IMG/VR virus record: IMGVR_UViG_3300000268_000001
Coordinates: 1 to 37,728 of that record
DNA: 37,728 nucleotides
Source of the DNA: a virus
Reading direction: 5' to 3' (one strand)
In this document: positions 22,126 through 29,907 of the stretch, piece by piece
Numbering within the stretch: position 1 is the stretch's first letter
How the letters are laid out: each line of letters begins with the position of its first letter
Notes under the pieces: model-generated
Seen by the model: the letters and a program-made list of their open reading frames with translations, nothing else
Told to the model about the DNA's origin: nothing
Databases searched by the model: none
Program-made: the position numbers and the translations under genes

Positions 22126-23855
22126 TTTTGCGTGACTATCAATCGCGCTCAGTTGCCGATCTGTTTGCTTGGTGGACCAAGCACCAGGGCAACGCTGACA
22201 TTCCATTGCTAGTGCTTCCCACTGGCTCTGGCAAGTCGGTGATCTGCGCCGAGATCGTGCGCCAGATGTGGGAGCAATGGCCACAGTACCGGCCACGCAC
22301 TGTGGTGTTGGTTCCTAGCAAAGAACTGGCCAAGCAAAACGCTGCCAAGTTGCAATCGCTGTTGCCAGACAACATCCATGTTGGTTTTGTCAGCGCCAGT
22401 TTGGGCAAGAAGCAGCACAACGCCGATGTGATTGTGGCCACGATTGGTAGCATTCACAAGTCAGCGCACCTGTTGGGTGACATCAAGGTGGTGATCATTG
22501 ACGAGGCCCATCTGGTTAGCACCAAGGCGTCTGATGCAGGCATGTACCGCACGTTCCTGTCTAAGCTGGGAGAAATCTGCCAGTTCCGCACGGTGGGCAT
22601 GACAGCCACGCCGTTCAGGGGCAACCAGGTCTGGCTGACCGATGGTGACGAGCCGCTGTTTACTGGCATTGCTTCTAACGTCACCATGCGTGAGTTGCTT
22701 GACCAGCAGTTTTTGTCGCCGTTAGTGCCGCCTCCGGTGCACATGATGACCAAGATTGACGCAAGCAATGTTGGCATATCCAATGGTGACTACAAAATTG
22801 GTGAATTGTCTGATGTGGTGGACGGCTATTTGTTGCAAGTGGCCCAAGAAGCTGCGGTTTTTGCCCAGCATCGATGCAAATGGATTGCCTTTACACCGAG
22901 TGTGGCCAACGCTGAAAGCCTGTCAGACAGGCTAAACGAACGAAGCATTATCAGCGCCGTGGTTTGTGGCGAGACACCAGCGCAAGAACGAGAGCAACTG
23001 ATCAGCGACTTTAAGGCAAACCAGATTCGTTGCTTGGTAACTGTGCTGGCGCTGTCTACGGGCTTTGATGTGCCTGATGTTGACTGCATTGTTTGGTGCA
23101 GGCCCACCAAGTCGCCAGTGTTGTATGTGCAGGGCATGGGCCGAGGCACACGGATTGCACCAGGCAAAGAAGATTGTTTGGTGCTGGACTTTACTGACAC
23201 CGTAGAGCGCCTTGGGCCGGTGGACATCATCAAAGGCAAGAGCAAAACCAAACGCGCTGGTGACCAGTCTGCGCCGTTTTGCATCTGCCCAGAGTGTGGT
23301 GAGCGCAACGCACCGGCAGCGTTGGTGTGTGTTGTTTGTGGTGGCACGATCAAAGAGCCAGAAGCACCAAAGCCAATAGACGCCAAGCTGTCTTATGCAG
23401 CACTGCTGTCAGCGCAACAGCAAGCCGTTAGCACTTGGCACGATGTCACCAGAGTTGACTACAAGTTGCACCGCAAGCCTGGCAAGCCTGACAGTTTAAG
23501 GGTTGATTACTACGATGGCTTGCTGTGTGTGGCCAGTGAATGGGTGTGCATTGAACACACTGGTTATGCTAAACAGAAGGCAGTTAATTGGTTAAATAAA
23601 AGAGAAGCAAATCAACGCGCCCATAAATGGTGGGTTGATCACTCTAATGATTTGGTTGTTCATGCCACAGACACATTGAATAGTTGGTCTATGGATGTTA
23701 ATGGTGTTCTTGATTTTATTGACCACCACGGATTAAAAGAACCAACCCGCATCGCAACCCGCAAAAATGGAAAGTACACAGAGGTCAAAGAATATGAATT
23801 TGCAAGAACTGAACGCCATCAAGATGCACCTGAAGAAACAACTAAAGGTCATTGA
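22122..23855 (+). CDS. SF2 DNA helicase, RadD-like
   Basis: A 577-residue helicase: Walker A PTGSGKS (33-39), DEAH (127-130), TATP (161-164), SAT-like region and motif VI QGMGRGTR (337-344). A four-cysteine zinc finger follows (C389, C392, C403, C406), as in E. coli RadD (586 residues), then a 150-residue phage-type tail (YYDGLLCVASEWVCIEHTGY). It probably unwinds or remodels branched DNA with the upstream nuclease, Sak4 and SSB. Codon pattern and texture change little within the gene except the last 100 residues, which are more AT-rich. Confidence 0.86.
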   Translation: MILRDYQSRSVADLFAWWTKHQGNADIPLLVLPTGSGKSVICAEIVRQMWEQWPQYRPRTVVLVPSKELAKQNAAKLQSLLPDNIHVGFVSASLGKKQHNADVIVATIGSIHKSAHLLGDIKVVIIDEAHLVSTKASDAGMYRTFLSKLGEICQFRTVGMTATPFRGNQVWLTDGDEPLFTGIASNVTMRELLDQQFLSPLVPPPVHMMTKIDASNVGISNGDYKIGELSDVVDGYLLQVAQEAAVFAQHRCKWIAFTPSVANAESLSDRLNERSIISAVVCGETPAQEREQLISDFKANQIRCLVTVLALSTGFDVPDVDCIVWCRPTKSPVLYVQGMGRGTRIAPGKEDCLVLDFTDTVERLGPVDIIKGKSKTKRAGDQSAPFCICPECGERNAPAALVCVVCGGTIKEPEAPKPIDAKLSYAALLSAQQQAVSTWHDVTRVDYKLHRKPGKPDSLRVDYYDGLLCVASEWVCIEHTGYAKQKAVNWLNKREANQRAHKWWVDHSNDLVVHATDTLNSWSMDVNGVLDFIDHHGLKEPTRIATRKNGKYTEVKEYEFARTERHQDAPEETTKGH

Positions 23856-23997
23856 ATCTATCCAAATCACTTGCCTGCGCTGTGAGCATTTGAAATCTGG
23901 CAATAAATGCGAAAAGTTTGATGCCCAACCGCCTGCCGAATGGTTGCATGGCCCGGTTGATTGTGAGCATTGGGCATGGGACAACATTCCATTTTGA
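23794..23997 (+). CDS. Small Cys-rich protein
   Basis: A 67-residue protein inside the 3' end of the helicase gene by 62 bases. A helical start (MNLQELNAIKMHLKKQLKVI) is followed by C36, C39, C47 and C65-region CEHW: CLRCEHLKSGNKCEKF and VDCEHWAWD suggest a small zinc-binding fold. GAGG lies ahead of the chosen ATG; a longer start at 23767 is possible but has no better support. Role unknown. Confidence 0.6.
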   Translation: MNLQELNAIKMHLKKQLKVIESIQITCLRCEHLKSGNKCEKFDAQPPAEWLHGPVDCEHWAWDNIPF

Positions 23998-24005
23998 GGC
24001 ATGAC

Positions 24006-24164
24006 ATGACTGACTTTACAACATGGGAGCAACACACTTTGGCGCAGTTTGCCAAAGTAGCAAACGCCAAAATGTTAGAGCAACAAGAAGAAATTGAAAG
24101 GCTGCGCGATGATTTGCGAGTGGCAATTCAAGCATATCGACAACTTATTAAGGAGCAAAAATGA
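24006..24164 (+). CDS. Small coiled-coil protein
   Basis: A 52-residue helical protein, TWEQHTLAQFAKVANAKMLE then EQQEEIERLRDDLRVAIQ, with heptad spacing that suggests a coiled coil. It starts at the ATG preceded by GAGG and overlaps the next ATG by 4 bases. Function unknown. Confidence 0.6.
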   Translation: MTDFTTWEQHTLAQFAKVANAKMLEQQEEIERLRDDLRVAIQAYRQLIKEQK

Positions 24165-24358
24165 TCAACGAACTGAAGAAAATGTGGGCCACACCGAGTG
24201 CCGAGGTGCTGGCGCTGAAAGAGCTGGAGGAGAGCAAGCGCAGGCTGCTGGAGGCCCAGACAGCGCGTGAATACGCCGAGTCCATGTGCAAGTACCGCGA
24301 GGCCCAGATCAAGCGCCTGACGGCCTATCTGCATAACGCTACGGAGGCGCAGTCATGA
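24161..24358 (+). CDS. Small helical protein
   Basis: A 65-residue, Glu/Arg/Lys-rich helical protein (MINELKKMWATPSAEVLALK then ELEESKRRLLEAQTAREYAE). The type is common in phage early regions, with no assigned function. It is coupled to both neighbours by ATGA overlaps. Confidence 0.65.
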   Translation: MINELKKMWATPSAEVLALKELEESKRRLLEAQTAREYAESMCKYREAQIKRLTAYLHNATEAQS

Positions 24359-24567
24359 GAGACATTACATACAAAACCCTTGACTACATTTACGAAAATG
24401 ATTGGGTACGCAAGGTGTGGTTGGCGGTTGCATGGTTGGGGTTGTTGGTATGCACATATGAGCCTGACGGCTGGCGCTTTGGGACTGCGGTTATCTGCGG
24501 CCTTTTGCTTCATTGGCACGGTTTAATTGACGGGGCCAAAGCCGCTATAGAAGGGGTGACGAAATGA
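24355..24567 (+). CDS. Small membrane protein
   Basis: A 70-residue protein with two candidate transmembrane segments, VWLAVAWLGLLVCTY (21-35) and GTAVICGLLLHWHGLI (43-58), then a short basic end. It sits among early soluble genes, away from the lysis cassette, so a superinfection or membrane-targeting role is possible. It is coupled by ATGA overlaps on both sides. Confidence 0.6.
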   Translation: MRDITYKTLDYIYENDWVRKVWLAVAWLGLLVCTYEPDGWRFGTAVICGLLLHWHGLIDGAKAAIEGVTK

Positions 24568-24851
24568 GAGACACGATAGAACTTGCCCGACAAGTCGGCT
24601 ATCCGATACAACATGAGGAGTGGCAAAAAGCCACTGAGGAATTTGCCGCACTTGTTGCTCAAGAAGCCACCGAAGAAGCCAACCGCCGTGCAAACGCAAG
24701 CTGGGCGCTGATGTGCGAAAAGATGGTGGCTGCCGAGCGTGAGAAGGCCAAACACAACGAAGAGGTTCTGATGAACGCGCTTTTTAAAGCCTGTGGCGAT
24801 AACGCACAAGTAGTTCAAGAAACCATTGACTCGCAAGGAGAGTTGAAATGA
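24564..24851 (+). CDS. Hypothetical helical protein
   Basis: A 95-residue protein rich in Glu and Ala (EFAALVAQEATEEANRRANA). It is helical throughout and shows no motif I recognise. GAGTT lies at its end as a ribosome site for the next gene, and both junctions are ATGA overlaps. Confidence 0.6.
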   Translation: MRDTIELARQVGYPIQHEEWQKATEEFAALVAQEATEEANRRANASWALMCEKMVAAEREKAKHNEEVLMNALFKACGDNAQVVQETIDSQGELK

Positions 24852-25357
24852 AAGACGAAGCATTGAAGCTGGCGCTGGAGGCGTTGGGTGAAATAGAGTG
24901 GAGCAACAACAGTCAATGGCAGTCTGACAGAGCCAAGGTTGCCATCTTTGCCATCAAGCAAGCCTTTGCAGTACCTGTGCAGGAGAACGCAATGATCTAC
25001 AAAACCTTTGAACAATGGATGGATGGCAACTTTCTTGAAGTGAAAGAGCCGCGCAAGAAAGCGTATTCCAAGGACGAGCTTCTGCTGGTGGAGATGGGCT
25101 GGAACTATGGCTACGATGCTGGCCGCGCAGTGGAGCAGGCCCTCGACAAGAAGGCAGAGAACGTTAGAGAGTTGGGGCTGGACTATGAGCCTGTGCCGGA
25201 AAACTTCATAGACGCATTGAAGTTTGATGTGGCTATGCGTGAGTGGGTTGGGCTGACGGAAGACGAGGTGTTTGCGATTAGTAACACAATGCCCTACGCA
25301 GATCGTTTTGACTTTGCCGCCGCCATTGAAGCCAACCTCAAGGAAAAGAACACATGA
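24848..25357 (+). CDS. Hypothetical early protein
   Basis: A 169-residue protein beginning KDEALKLALEALGEIEWSNN, a start common among phage accessory proteins of unknown function. A middle region (MIYKTFEQWMDGNFLEVKEP, 48-67) looks like a separate short domain, with an internal ATG at 24992 that could be an alternative start. The acidic end (GLTEDEVFAISNTMPY) resembles a small helix-turn-helix-like recruitment motif. No catalytic motif is visible. Confidence 0.65.
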   Translation: MKDEALKLALEALGEIEWSNNSQWQSDRAKVAIFAIKQAFAVPVQENAMIYKTFEQWMDGNFLEVKEPRKKAYSKDELLLVEMGWNYGYDAGRAVEQALDKKAENVRELGLDYEPVPENFIDALKFDVAMREWVGLTEDEVFAISNTMPYADRFDFAAAIEANLKEKNT

Positions 25358-25650
25358 AATGCAACTGCCACCCATTGTCCCCGTTCTTGTGGGCAAGCAA
25401 CCCCCGCGACAGTATGTTTATGAAGGACCACACATTCCGCGCCAAGGGCGATTCGGGAATGACGACATCCCAAATTGCGTCTGTTGTTGTCCACGACCAG
25501 CGCAAGCTAGGTAAGATGACCGGCTCAATTGCAAACCTTGGCCGAGCAACCAAACAGAAAGAGCAAGCGCTGATTGCCTACAAGCAGTTTGGCATCTACA
25601 GCCGCGCTCACCCGAACATCAAACCCACCAAGAACAAGCATGAGATATGA
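25354..25650 (+). CDS. Hypothetical early protein
   Basis: A 98-residue basic protein (SPFLWASNPRDSMFMKDHTF then MTTSQIASVVVHDQRKLGKM). The N-terminus has two Cys and one His (MKCNCH). No known family. It is coupled to both neighbours by ATGA overlaps. Confidence 0.6.
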   Translation: MKCNCHPLSPFLWASNPRDSMFMKDHTFRAKGDSGMTTSQIASVVVHDQRKLGKMTGSIANLGRATKQKEQALIAYKQFGIYSRAHPNIKPTKNKHEI

Positions 25651-25820
25651 AGTGCCCGATTTGCACCAAATGGACTTCAGTCATAGATACCCGCACCCGC
25701 AAAACTGACGGAGTGGTGGTGCGCCGGTACGAATGCGCTAACACGCACCGCTTCTCAACTGAGGAGCGCGTGCGGTACGAGTTGCTTAAGCGAACAGACG
25801 AACCCCAGCCTTGTCAATGA
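25647..25820 (+). CDS. Zinc-ribbon mini-protein (NrdR-like N-domain)
   Basis: A 57-residue protein, last of the early block. MKCPICTKWTSVIDTRTRKT (1-20), then VRRYECANTHRFSTEERV, carries C3-x2-C6 and C30-x3-H34, the layout of the zinc ribbon that starts NrdR regulators (CPxC ... RRxxC). Only this ribbon is present; the ATP-cone of NrdR is absent. It could bind DNA as a small regulator. Its ATG overlaps the previous stop by 4 bases and its end runs 35 bases into the opposing endolysin gene. Confidence 0.65.
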   Translation: MKCPICTKWTSVIDTRTRKTDGVVVRRYECANTHRFSTEERVRYELLKRTDEPQPCQ

Positions 25821-26223
25821 TCAGCGCCTGCTTGCGCGGGGCTGTGTCAACACTGTTGGGCACACTGATGTGTGTCCAACGGTCAAACTCACGGATGACT
25901 TGATCAAAGCTGATGCCGCTGGCGACAATCTTGCGCACCACCTCGTCGGGGGTCATACCTGGCACACGCAGGTCAGCCGCGCACCCCAGACGATGCTGGC
26001 TGGTGTCTTTGCTGCCCACAGCATCGTTGACCTTTTTGGATCGGAAAGCGCTGTTGATCATGATGGGCTTGCCGCCCAGCACCACCTTGACCTGCTCCAG
26101 CATGTCGGCCAGTCGCTTGAGGTTTTCAAGCTCGGCGTCAGTAGGCGTGTTGTCCCATCCGTTGCGCTCGGCTGACTCACTGGCGGTCAACTCGTCCAAT
26201 GAAAAATGTGGTGTGAGGTTCAT
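25786..26223 (-). CDS. Endolysin, peptidase M15 type
   Basis: A 145-residue protein. HFSLDELTASESAERNGWDN (6-25), INSAFRSKKVNDAVG (56-70), SQHRLGCAADLR (75-86) and WTHIS (116-120) are the M15-3 pattern; zinc ligands are H77, D84 and H118, with E112 as the likely catalytic base. It should cut the peptidoglycan peptide. No signal peptide is visible, so it relies on the holin encoded just upstream, whose stop it overlaps by 4 bases. It is the last leftward gene and converges with the early block. Confidence 0.9.
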   Translation of the reverse strand: MNLTPHFSLDELTASESAERNGWDNTPTDAELENLKRLADMLEQVKVVLGGKPIMINSAFRSKKVNDAVGSKDTSQHRLGCAADLRVPGMTPDEVVRKIVASGISFDQVIREFDRWTHISVPNSVDTAPRKQALIIDKAGVRLFA

Positions 26224-26711
26224 TTTGTTGTCCTAGAAAGTAAATCAGTCTTGGCTTGCGATCCGGCAGACGAGCCAAAATAGTATGCAATGATGCCGGT
26301 CCAAGCCGTGCCCAAGCTGCCCAGCATCATCAAGATAGCAGGGTTGTTGCTGTCTACTTGTCCGATAAACATCATTACCATGATGCCGAAGAAACCGATG
26401 GTCACAGCGCCAGCAAGAATGGGAGGCATCAGGCTGCGGGTGGTGGCTTGCATCTCCCTGGCTGACTTGCGGTCCTCAACTTCCAGCTTCTCAAAGTTGA
26501 GGCCAAGTTCTTGCGCTTGCTTCTGCAACTCAATCTCAGCAATCTTGACTTGAGCAATTTGCTCTGCTGACAACTTATTGTTAGAAATGAGGTCGCCTAC
26601 CTTTGCCTCATCCACGCCAATAGCCTTGGAGATGGCCGACACAGCCATCCCCGCCAGTGGGCCGCCCATCGCTGTGGCAATGGTGGGTGCGATTTGTTTA
26701 AGCCAATCCAT
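26220..26711 (-). CDS. Holin, 3-TM (GTA_holin-like)
   Basis: A 163-residue protein. It has an N-terminal hydrophobic segment (IATAMGGPLAGMAVSAISKA, 11-30), a charged helix (about 48-92), then two strong membrane helices, SLMPPILAGAVTIGFFGIMV (93-112) and ILMMLGSLGTAWTGIIAYYF (126-145), matching the GTA_holin_3TM pattern. It permeabilises the inner membrane to release the adjacent M15 enzyme. Confidence 0.82.
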   Translation of the reverse strand: MDWLKQIAPTIATAMGGPLAGMAVSAISKAIGVDEAKVGDLISNNKLSAEQIAQVKIAEIELQKQAQELGLNFEKLEVEDRKSAREMQATTRSLMPPILAGAVTIGFFGIMVMMFIGQVDSNNPAILMMLGSLGTAWTGIIAYYFGSSAGSQAKTDLLSRTTK

Positions 26712-26712
26712 A

Positions 26713-27321
26713 TCAATTTCCCCTTTTGGTTAGCATTGCGCTGGCAATCTCCAGCATGAATTTTACTTGTGCAAGGTCTTGCGGCTGTTCTGCCCAACCC
26801 ACGGTGATCTGGCCAACAAAACGGTGAGAGTCTGGTGGCACGCTCACCCGGCAAGTAAACGTTACGCCCTTATCCAGATACCACAGCCCCACCTCTGACT
26901 GTGCGTAGCGGTACTCAGAGCAGGGAATCTCGTTGGTCATCAGCTTAATGATGTCGGCGTTGTTGGCCGAGTTTTGGCTAAACAGACCAACATCAATGTC
27001 TTCAATGCTTTTGTCGCGTCCGTCTTTGGTGTACGCCTTGTATAGCACCCGGCTACCAAAGAGTGGATTAACCTTGAAGACGGCCACCACGGTAGCGTTT
27101 GTCTTTTTAAACAGCATGGCGCTGGCATCATCAGCCCGTGTCGTATTGATCTCCGGCAGCTTCTTGGACTCCTTATAGGCATCCCTCATGAAGTCCTGAT
27201 TTTGCCAAAGGAAATAGCCAGCAAAGGCCACAAAGCCCATCAGCAAAACGGCGAACAACTTGAACGGGCTGTCCACATACGCCAGCACCTTGTCCACAAT
27301 GCTTTCGGGCTTGTCGCTCAT
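26713..27321 (-). CDS. Membrane-anchored hypothetical protein
   Basis: A 202-residue protein with one N-terminal membrane helix, FKLFAVLLMGFVAFAGYFLW (20-39), and a soluble domain of about 160 residues facing outward if the start is cytoplasmic. It includes DASAMLFKKTNATVVAVFKV and EVGLWYLDKGVTFTCRVSVP. It is conserved in lysis regions of other phages as far as I recall, with no assigned activity. Position between membrane proteins and holin suggests a lysis role, possibly spanin-like, but no lipobox or spanin features are visible. Confidence 0.65.
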   Translation of the reverse strand: MSDKPESIVDKVLAYVDSPFKLFAVLLMGFVAFAGYFLWQNQDFMRDAYKESKKLPEINTTRADDASAMLFKKTNATVVAVFKVNPLFGSRVLYKAYTKDGRDKSIEDIDVGLFSQNSANNADIIKLMTNEIPCSEYRYAQSEVGLWYLDKGVTFTCRVSVPPDSHRFVGQITVGWAEQPQDLAQVKFMLEIASAMLTKRGN

Positions 27322-27767
27322 TTCTTAATGTGGACCATGTAAATGAAGATGCCGTAGATCATAAGCGCGGCCAAGATTACAGTGGCGATACCCACTGCAA
27401 TATATTCAATCAACTGCTCCATCTTTGCCTTGCGCACGATCACGGCGCGGGCGGCGGCTTCCTTTTGCTCACGCCTGCGTCGAGCAGCTTGGGCTTGGAA
27501 CTTCACCCAGTCATCCCACATACCCGCACGGCCAGCGTAGACCATAGACTCGCGCAAATGTTCCTCTTGCTGCTTGAGTTGCTCTAGCGCTATGAATTCC
27601 TCCATGTCGGAGCCGCCACCTTTGCTGGTGGCCTTCTCTTGAATCTTGGCCTTGTTGTCGAAGTAATCGAATACCCGGCCCCCAAGCGCCGACAGCTCTT
27701 TGCCGTTTGCAAGAGCGCCTTTTATTACTGCAAAGGCCGCATTCGCAGCAGCAAGTTCAGCCAACAT
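27318..27767 (-). CDS. Membrane protein with coiled-coil region
   Basis: A 149-residue protein. Residues 1-60 are Ala/Gly-rich, 56-110 are a charged helix (MEEFIALEQLKQQEEHLRES, then RRRREQKEAAARAVIVRKAK), and 121-144 form a single membrane helix (AVGIATVILAALMIYGIFIY). The charged helix followed by a C-terminal anchor could bind a partner at the membrane. It lies in the lysis region; the role is unknown. Confidence 0.6.
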   Translation of the reverse strand: MLAELAAANAAFAVIKGALANGKELSALGGRVFDYFDNKAKIQEKATSKGGGSDMEEFIALEQLKQQEEHLRESMVYAGRAGMWDDWVKFQAQAARRRREQKEAAARAVIVRKAKMEQLIEYIAVGIATVILAALMIYGIFIYMVHIKK

Positions 27768-27864
27768 ACATCGCCCTAAACAACGGGATGAGAATACGAA
27801 CGCACCAAAGCACTAGCCCGATGAGAAGGACCGCAGCAATGAAGCTAACGGCCCAATCTTTCAT
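27757..27864 (-). CDS. 35-residue transmembrane mini-protein
   Basis: MKDWAVSFIAAVLLIGLVLW then CVRILIPLFRAMYVG is a single transmembrane helix with charged ends. It is too short for most gene finders, but its ATG overlaps the stop of the upstream gene by 4 bases and its last 11 bases overlap the next start, the signs of a coupled gene. It could modulate the holin; that is inference. Confidence 0.6.
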   Translation of the reverse strand: MKDWAVSFIAAVLLIGLVLWCVRILIPLFRAMYVG

Positions 27865-28067
27865 AATCCAAAAATCTTCTTGACCAGTTCAGCCGCAACG
27901 CCTGGGCCAAGCAAGACAGCAGCAATCACTGCGTAAAGCAGATACTCAATCTTGGCCATGCGCTTAGAACCTGACTCAAAACTTTTCTGAATGCCCTCGT
28001 ATCGGTGAGCGCACACTTGTTCGTGCGTAGTCAACCGGGCCTCCGTTGCGTCGATTTGCTCACTCAT
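27861..28067 (-). CDS. Small membrane protein, XhlA-like
   Basis: A 68-residue protein: a charged N-terminal helix (DATEARLTTHEQVCAHRYEG) and one C-terminal membrane helix (YLLYAVIAAVLLGPGVAAEL, about 44-63), the arrangement of XhlA-type lysis proteins. I take the ATG at 28067, since the GTG one codon earlier adds one residue. It is coupled to the ejection protein upstream (TGATG). Confidence 0.6.
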   Translation of the reverse strand: MSEQIDATEARLTTHEQVCAHRYEGIQKSFESGSKRMAKIEYLLYAVIAAVLLGPGVAAELVKKIFGL

Positions 28068-29905
28068 CACTTCACCAATGCGTTTTGGTTTTTAGATTTT
28101 GGCGCTAATTGATTAGGCTGTTGCAACGATTGTTCAAGTTTTTTGGTGACTTCTCTAGTTCTGGCCATACTAGCAGCCGTACTAGCGCCAGGGAAACGCA
28201 ATGCTTGCAAAGTTTCTAAGCCACGCAGCACAGCGCCAGATGTGTTGCTGTAGTTTACAGCGCCAGGCTGTTTAACTACCACATCTTTGATGGCGTCACG
28301 CAAGTCAAGAATCTGGTTACGGCCAGCTTTGCCAAACATATAGGCCAGTTTGTCTTCTGAATCCAATTGCGTGACCAATGTATTCAAGTTTTTGAAAGAC
28401 AGTTGATCACCCTTGGTGAGCATTTCTTTCATGTGTTGAATAGTTTGACCTTGCAATTCGGCGTAAGCCTGACGCCCTTCTGGCCCAGATTTTTTAAGCA
28501 ATGTTGTGACTGTTCGCATTTCCTCCAGCGATCCATCTAGCACCACATGCTTGAACACATCATCTAAGGCCACCCGGCGATCTGCGTACCCTTGTTTGGT
28601 GGTCAATAACTTGTCCACACGAGAAACATCCTCAAACTCTTTAGCCAATTGTTTGCGGGCTGACCGGGCTGCTTGATACAACTCACCCCCAGCACCCTCA
28701 CCCATTTGAGTAATTATTTGTTTTAACTCTTTGGCATTTGCGGAATTTTGAACTTTGCCAATTTGCTGGTAAATGTCTTCCAACGCACGCACAGTAATAG
28801 CGCCAGTTTTGCCGGGGTCGTTCATGGCCAATGACTCAGCCACCGAATCCAAGATAGGATCAAGTTTTTGTTTTTGCGTTGGCGTCTTGCTGTTAATAAA
28901 ATCCAGCAAGCCTTGATAAGAAACAGGCTGCAATGTCTCGCCTGCCGTGTCGGCCCTGTTGTACAACTCTTTGTATGTGTTGTACTTTTTGATGTACTCG
29001 TCGTTCAAAGCCTTGTCAACAATTTTGCCAACTTGACGCATTTGGGTGGGGTCAGCCACTTCTGCGCCGACTTCTGCTGTCATGCGTTCAAAGTTGTTAA
29101 CAATTTCTTTCTTTTGGTTTGCCTTAAAACCACTCATTCGTTCTGCCAGTTTGGTTTTGGTATCTTCTGGAATACCAGTCAAAACACCGCGCTGGGCTTC
29201 TGACTCAAACTGTTGCAAAGCCAAGTTCTTGGTTCTCTCTCCAGCCGTGGCTGGGATACCCAAACGAGCCAATCGTTCTTCACGCAATGCTTGATCTGCC
29301 GTGGTAGCAGCGCCCATGCCTTGCATCTGAGGCTGCTCACGGGTCATTACATTAGCCAAAGCATTGCGTGCTGGGGCAGTTGTTTGCCGAGCCATTGCGC
29401 CAGCTTGTTGCATAGCAGGGCCAGCCAAAGCGTTCAACGTAGCACCAGTTGCGCCAAAAGTTGGTGGCAAAGTTTCTAAAGCGCCGCCAACAGCCCGAAC
29501 ATATTCTGGTCCAGACTCTGTTCTTGGTTGGTAGAACTGATTTGCAACAGTTTTAGCCGCTTGTTCTCCAGCAGCTTTGCCTTGCGGGGTTCCATAACCG
29601 CCCATTGCTTCGCCGTACATGCGTGCCAATGGCGTGGTAATCATGCGGCCGAGACCACCAGCAATTATTGCAGGCGTTTCAACCAAACCCATCACTCGGT
29701 CTTGCATTGACACTTCTTGTCTTGGCAATGTGATGTTGCTTCCGCCACCAGGGATCATTGCAGCCGGACTCAAGCCAATGGTCTTATAAAAGTCCATTTT
29801 GGGAATCTGGCTATAAAACTTCTGGTGCAGCGAATCGGCCAACTTTACATCTGGCACGTTATCGTATTGCGGATACTGTGCGCGGAACTCTGCAAGTGTT
29901 GCCAT
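28067..29905 (-). CDS. Ejection (internal virion) protein, P22 gp16-like
   Basis: A 612-residue protein, nearly identical in length to P22 gp16 (609) and in the same place. The start LAEFRAQYPQYDNVPDVKLA recurs in internal virion proteins of podoviruses. The rest is Gln/Lys/Ala-rich and helical, with an Ala-rich amphipathic segment (about 140-180) that could insert into membranes. P22 gp16 is injected with DNA and helps it cross the inner membrane. The family call rests on size, position and the N-terminal motif. Confidence 0.7.
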   Translation of the reverse strand: MATLAEFRAQYPQYDNVPDVKLADSLHQKFYSQIPKMDFYKTIGLSPAAMIPGGGSNITLPRQEVSMQDRVMGLVETPAIIAGGLGRMITTPLARMYGEAMGGYGTPQGKAAGEQAAKTVANQFYQPRTESGPEYVRAVGGALETLPPTFGATGATLNALAGPAMQQAGAMARQTTAPARNALANVMTREQPQMQGMGAATTADQALREERLARLGIPATAGERTKNLALQQFESEAQRGVLTGIPEDTKTKLAERMSGFKANQKKEIVNNFERMTAEVGAEVADPTQMRQVGKIVDKALNDEYIKKYNTYKELYNRADTAGETLQPVSYQGLLDFINSKTPTQKQKLDPILDSVAESLAMNDPGKTGAITVRALEDIYQQIGKVQNSANAKELKQIITQMGEGAGGELYQAARSARKQLAKEFEDVSRVDKLLTTKQGYADRRVALDDVFKHVVLDGSLEEMRTVTTLLKKSGPEGRQAYAELQGQTIQHMKEMLTKGDQLSFKNLNTLVTQLDSEDKLAYMFGKAGRNQILDLRDAIKDVVVKQPGAVNYSNTSGAVLRGLETLQALRFPGASTAASMARTREVTKKLEQSLQQPNQLAPKSKNQNALVK

Positions 29906-29907
29906 GA

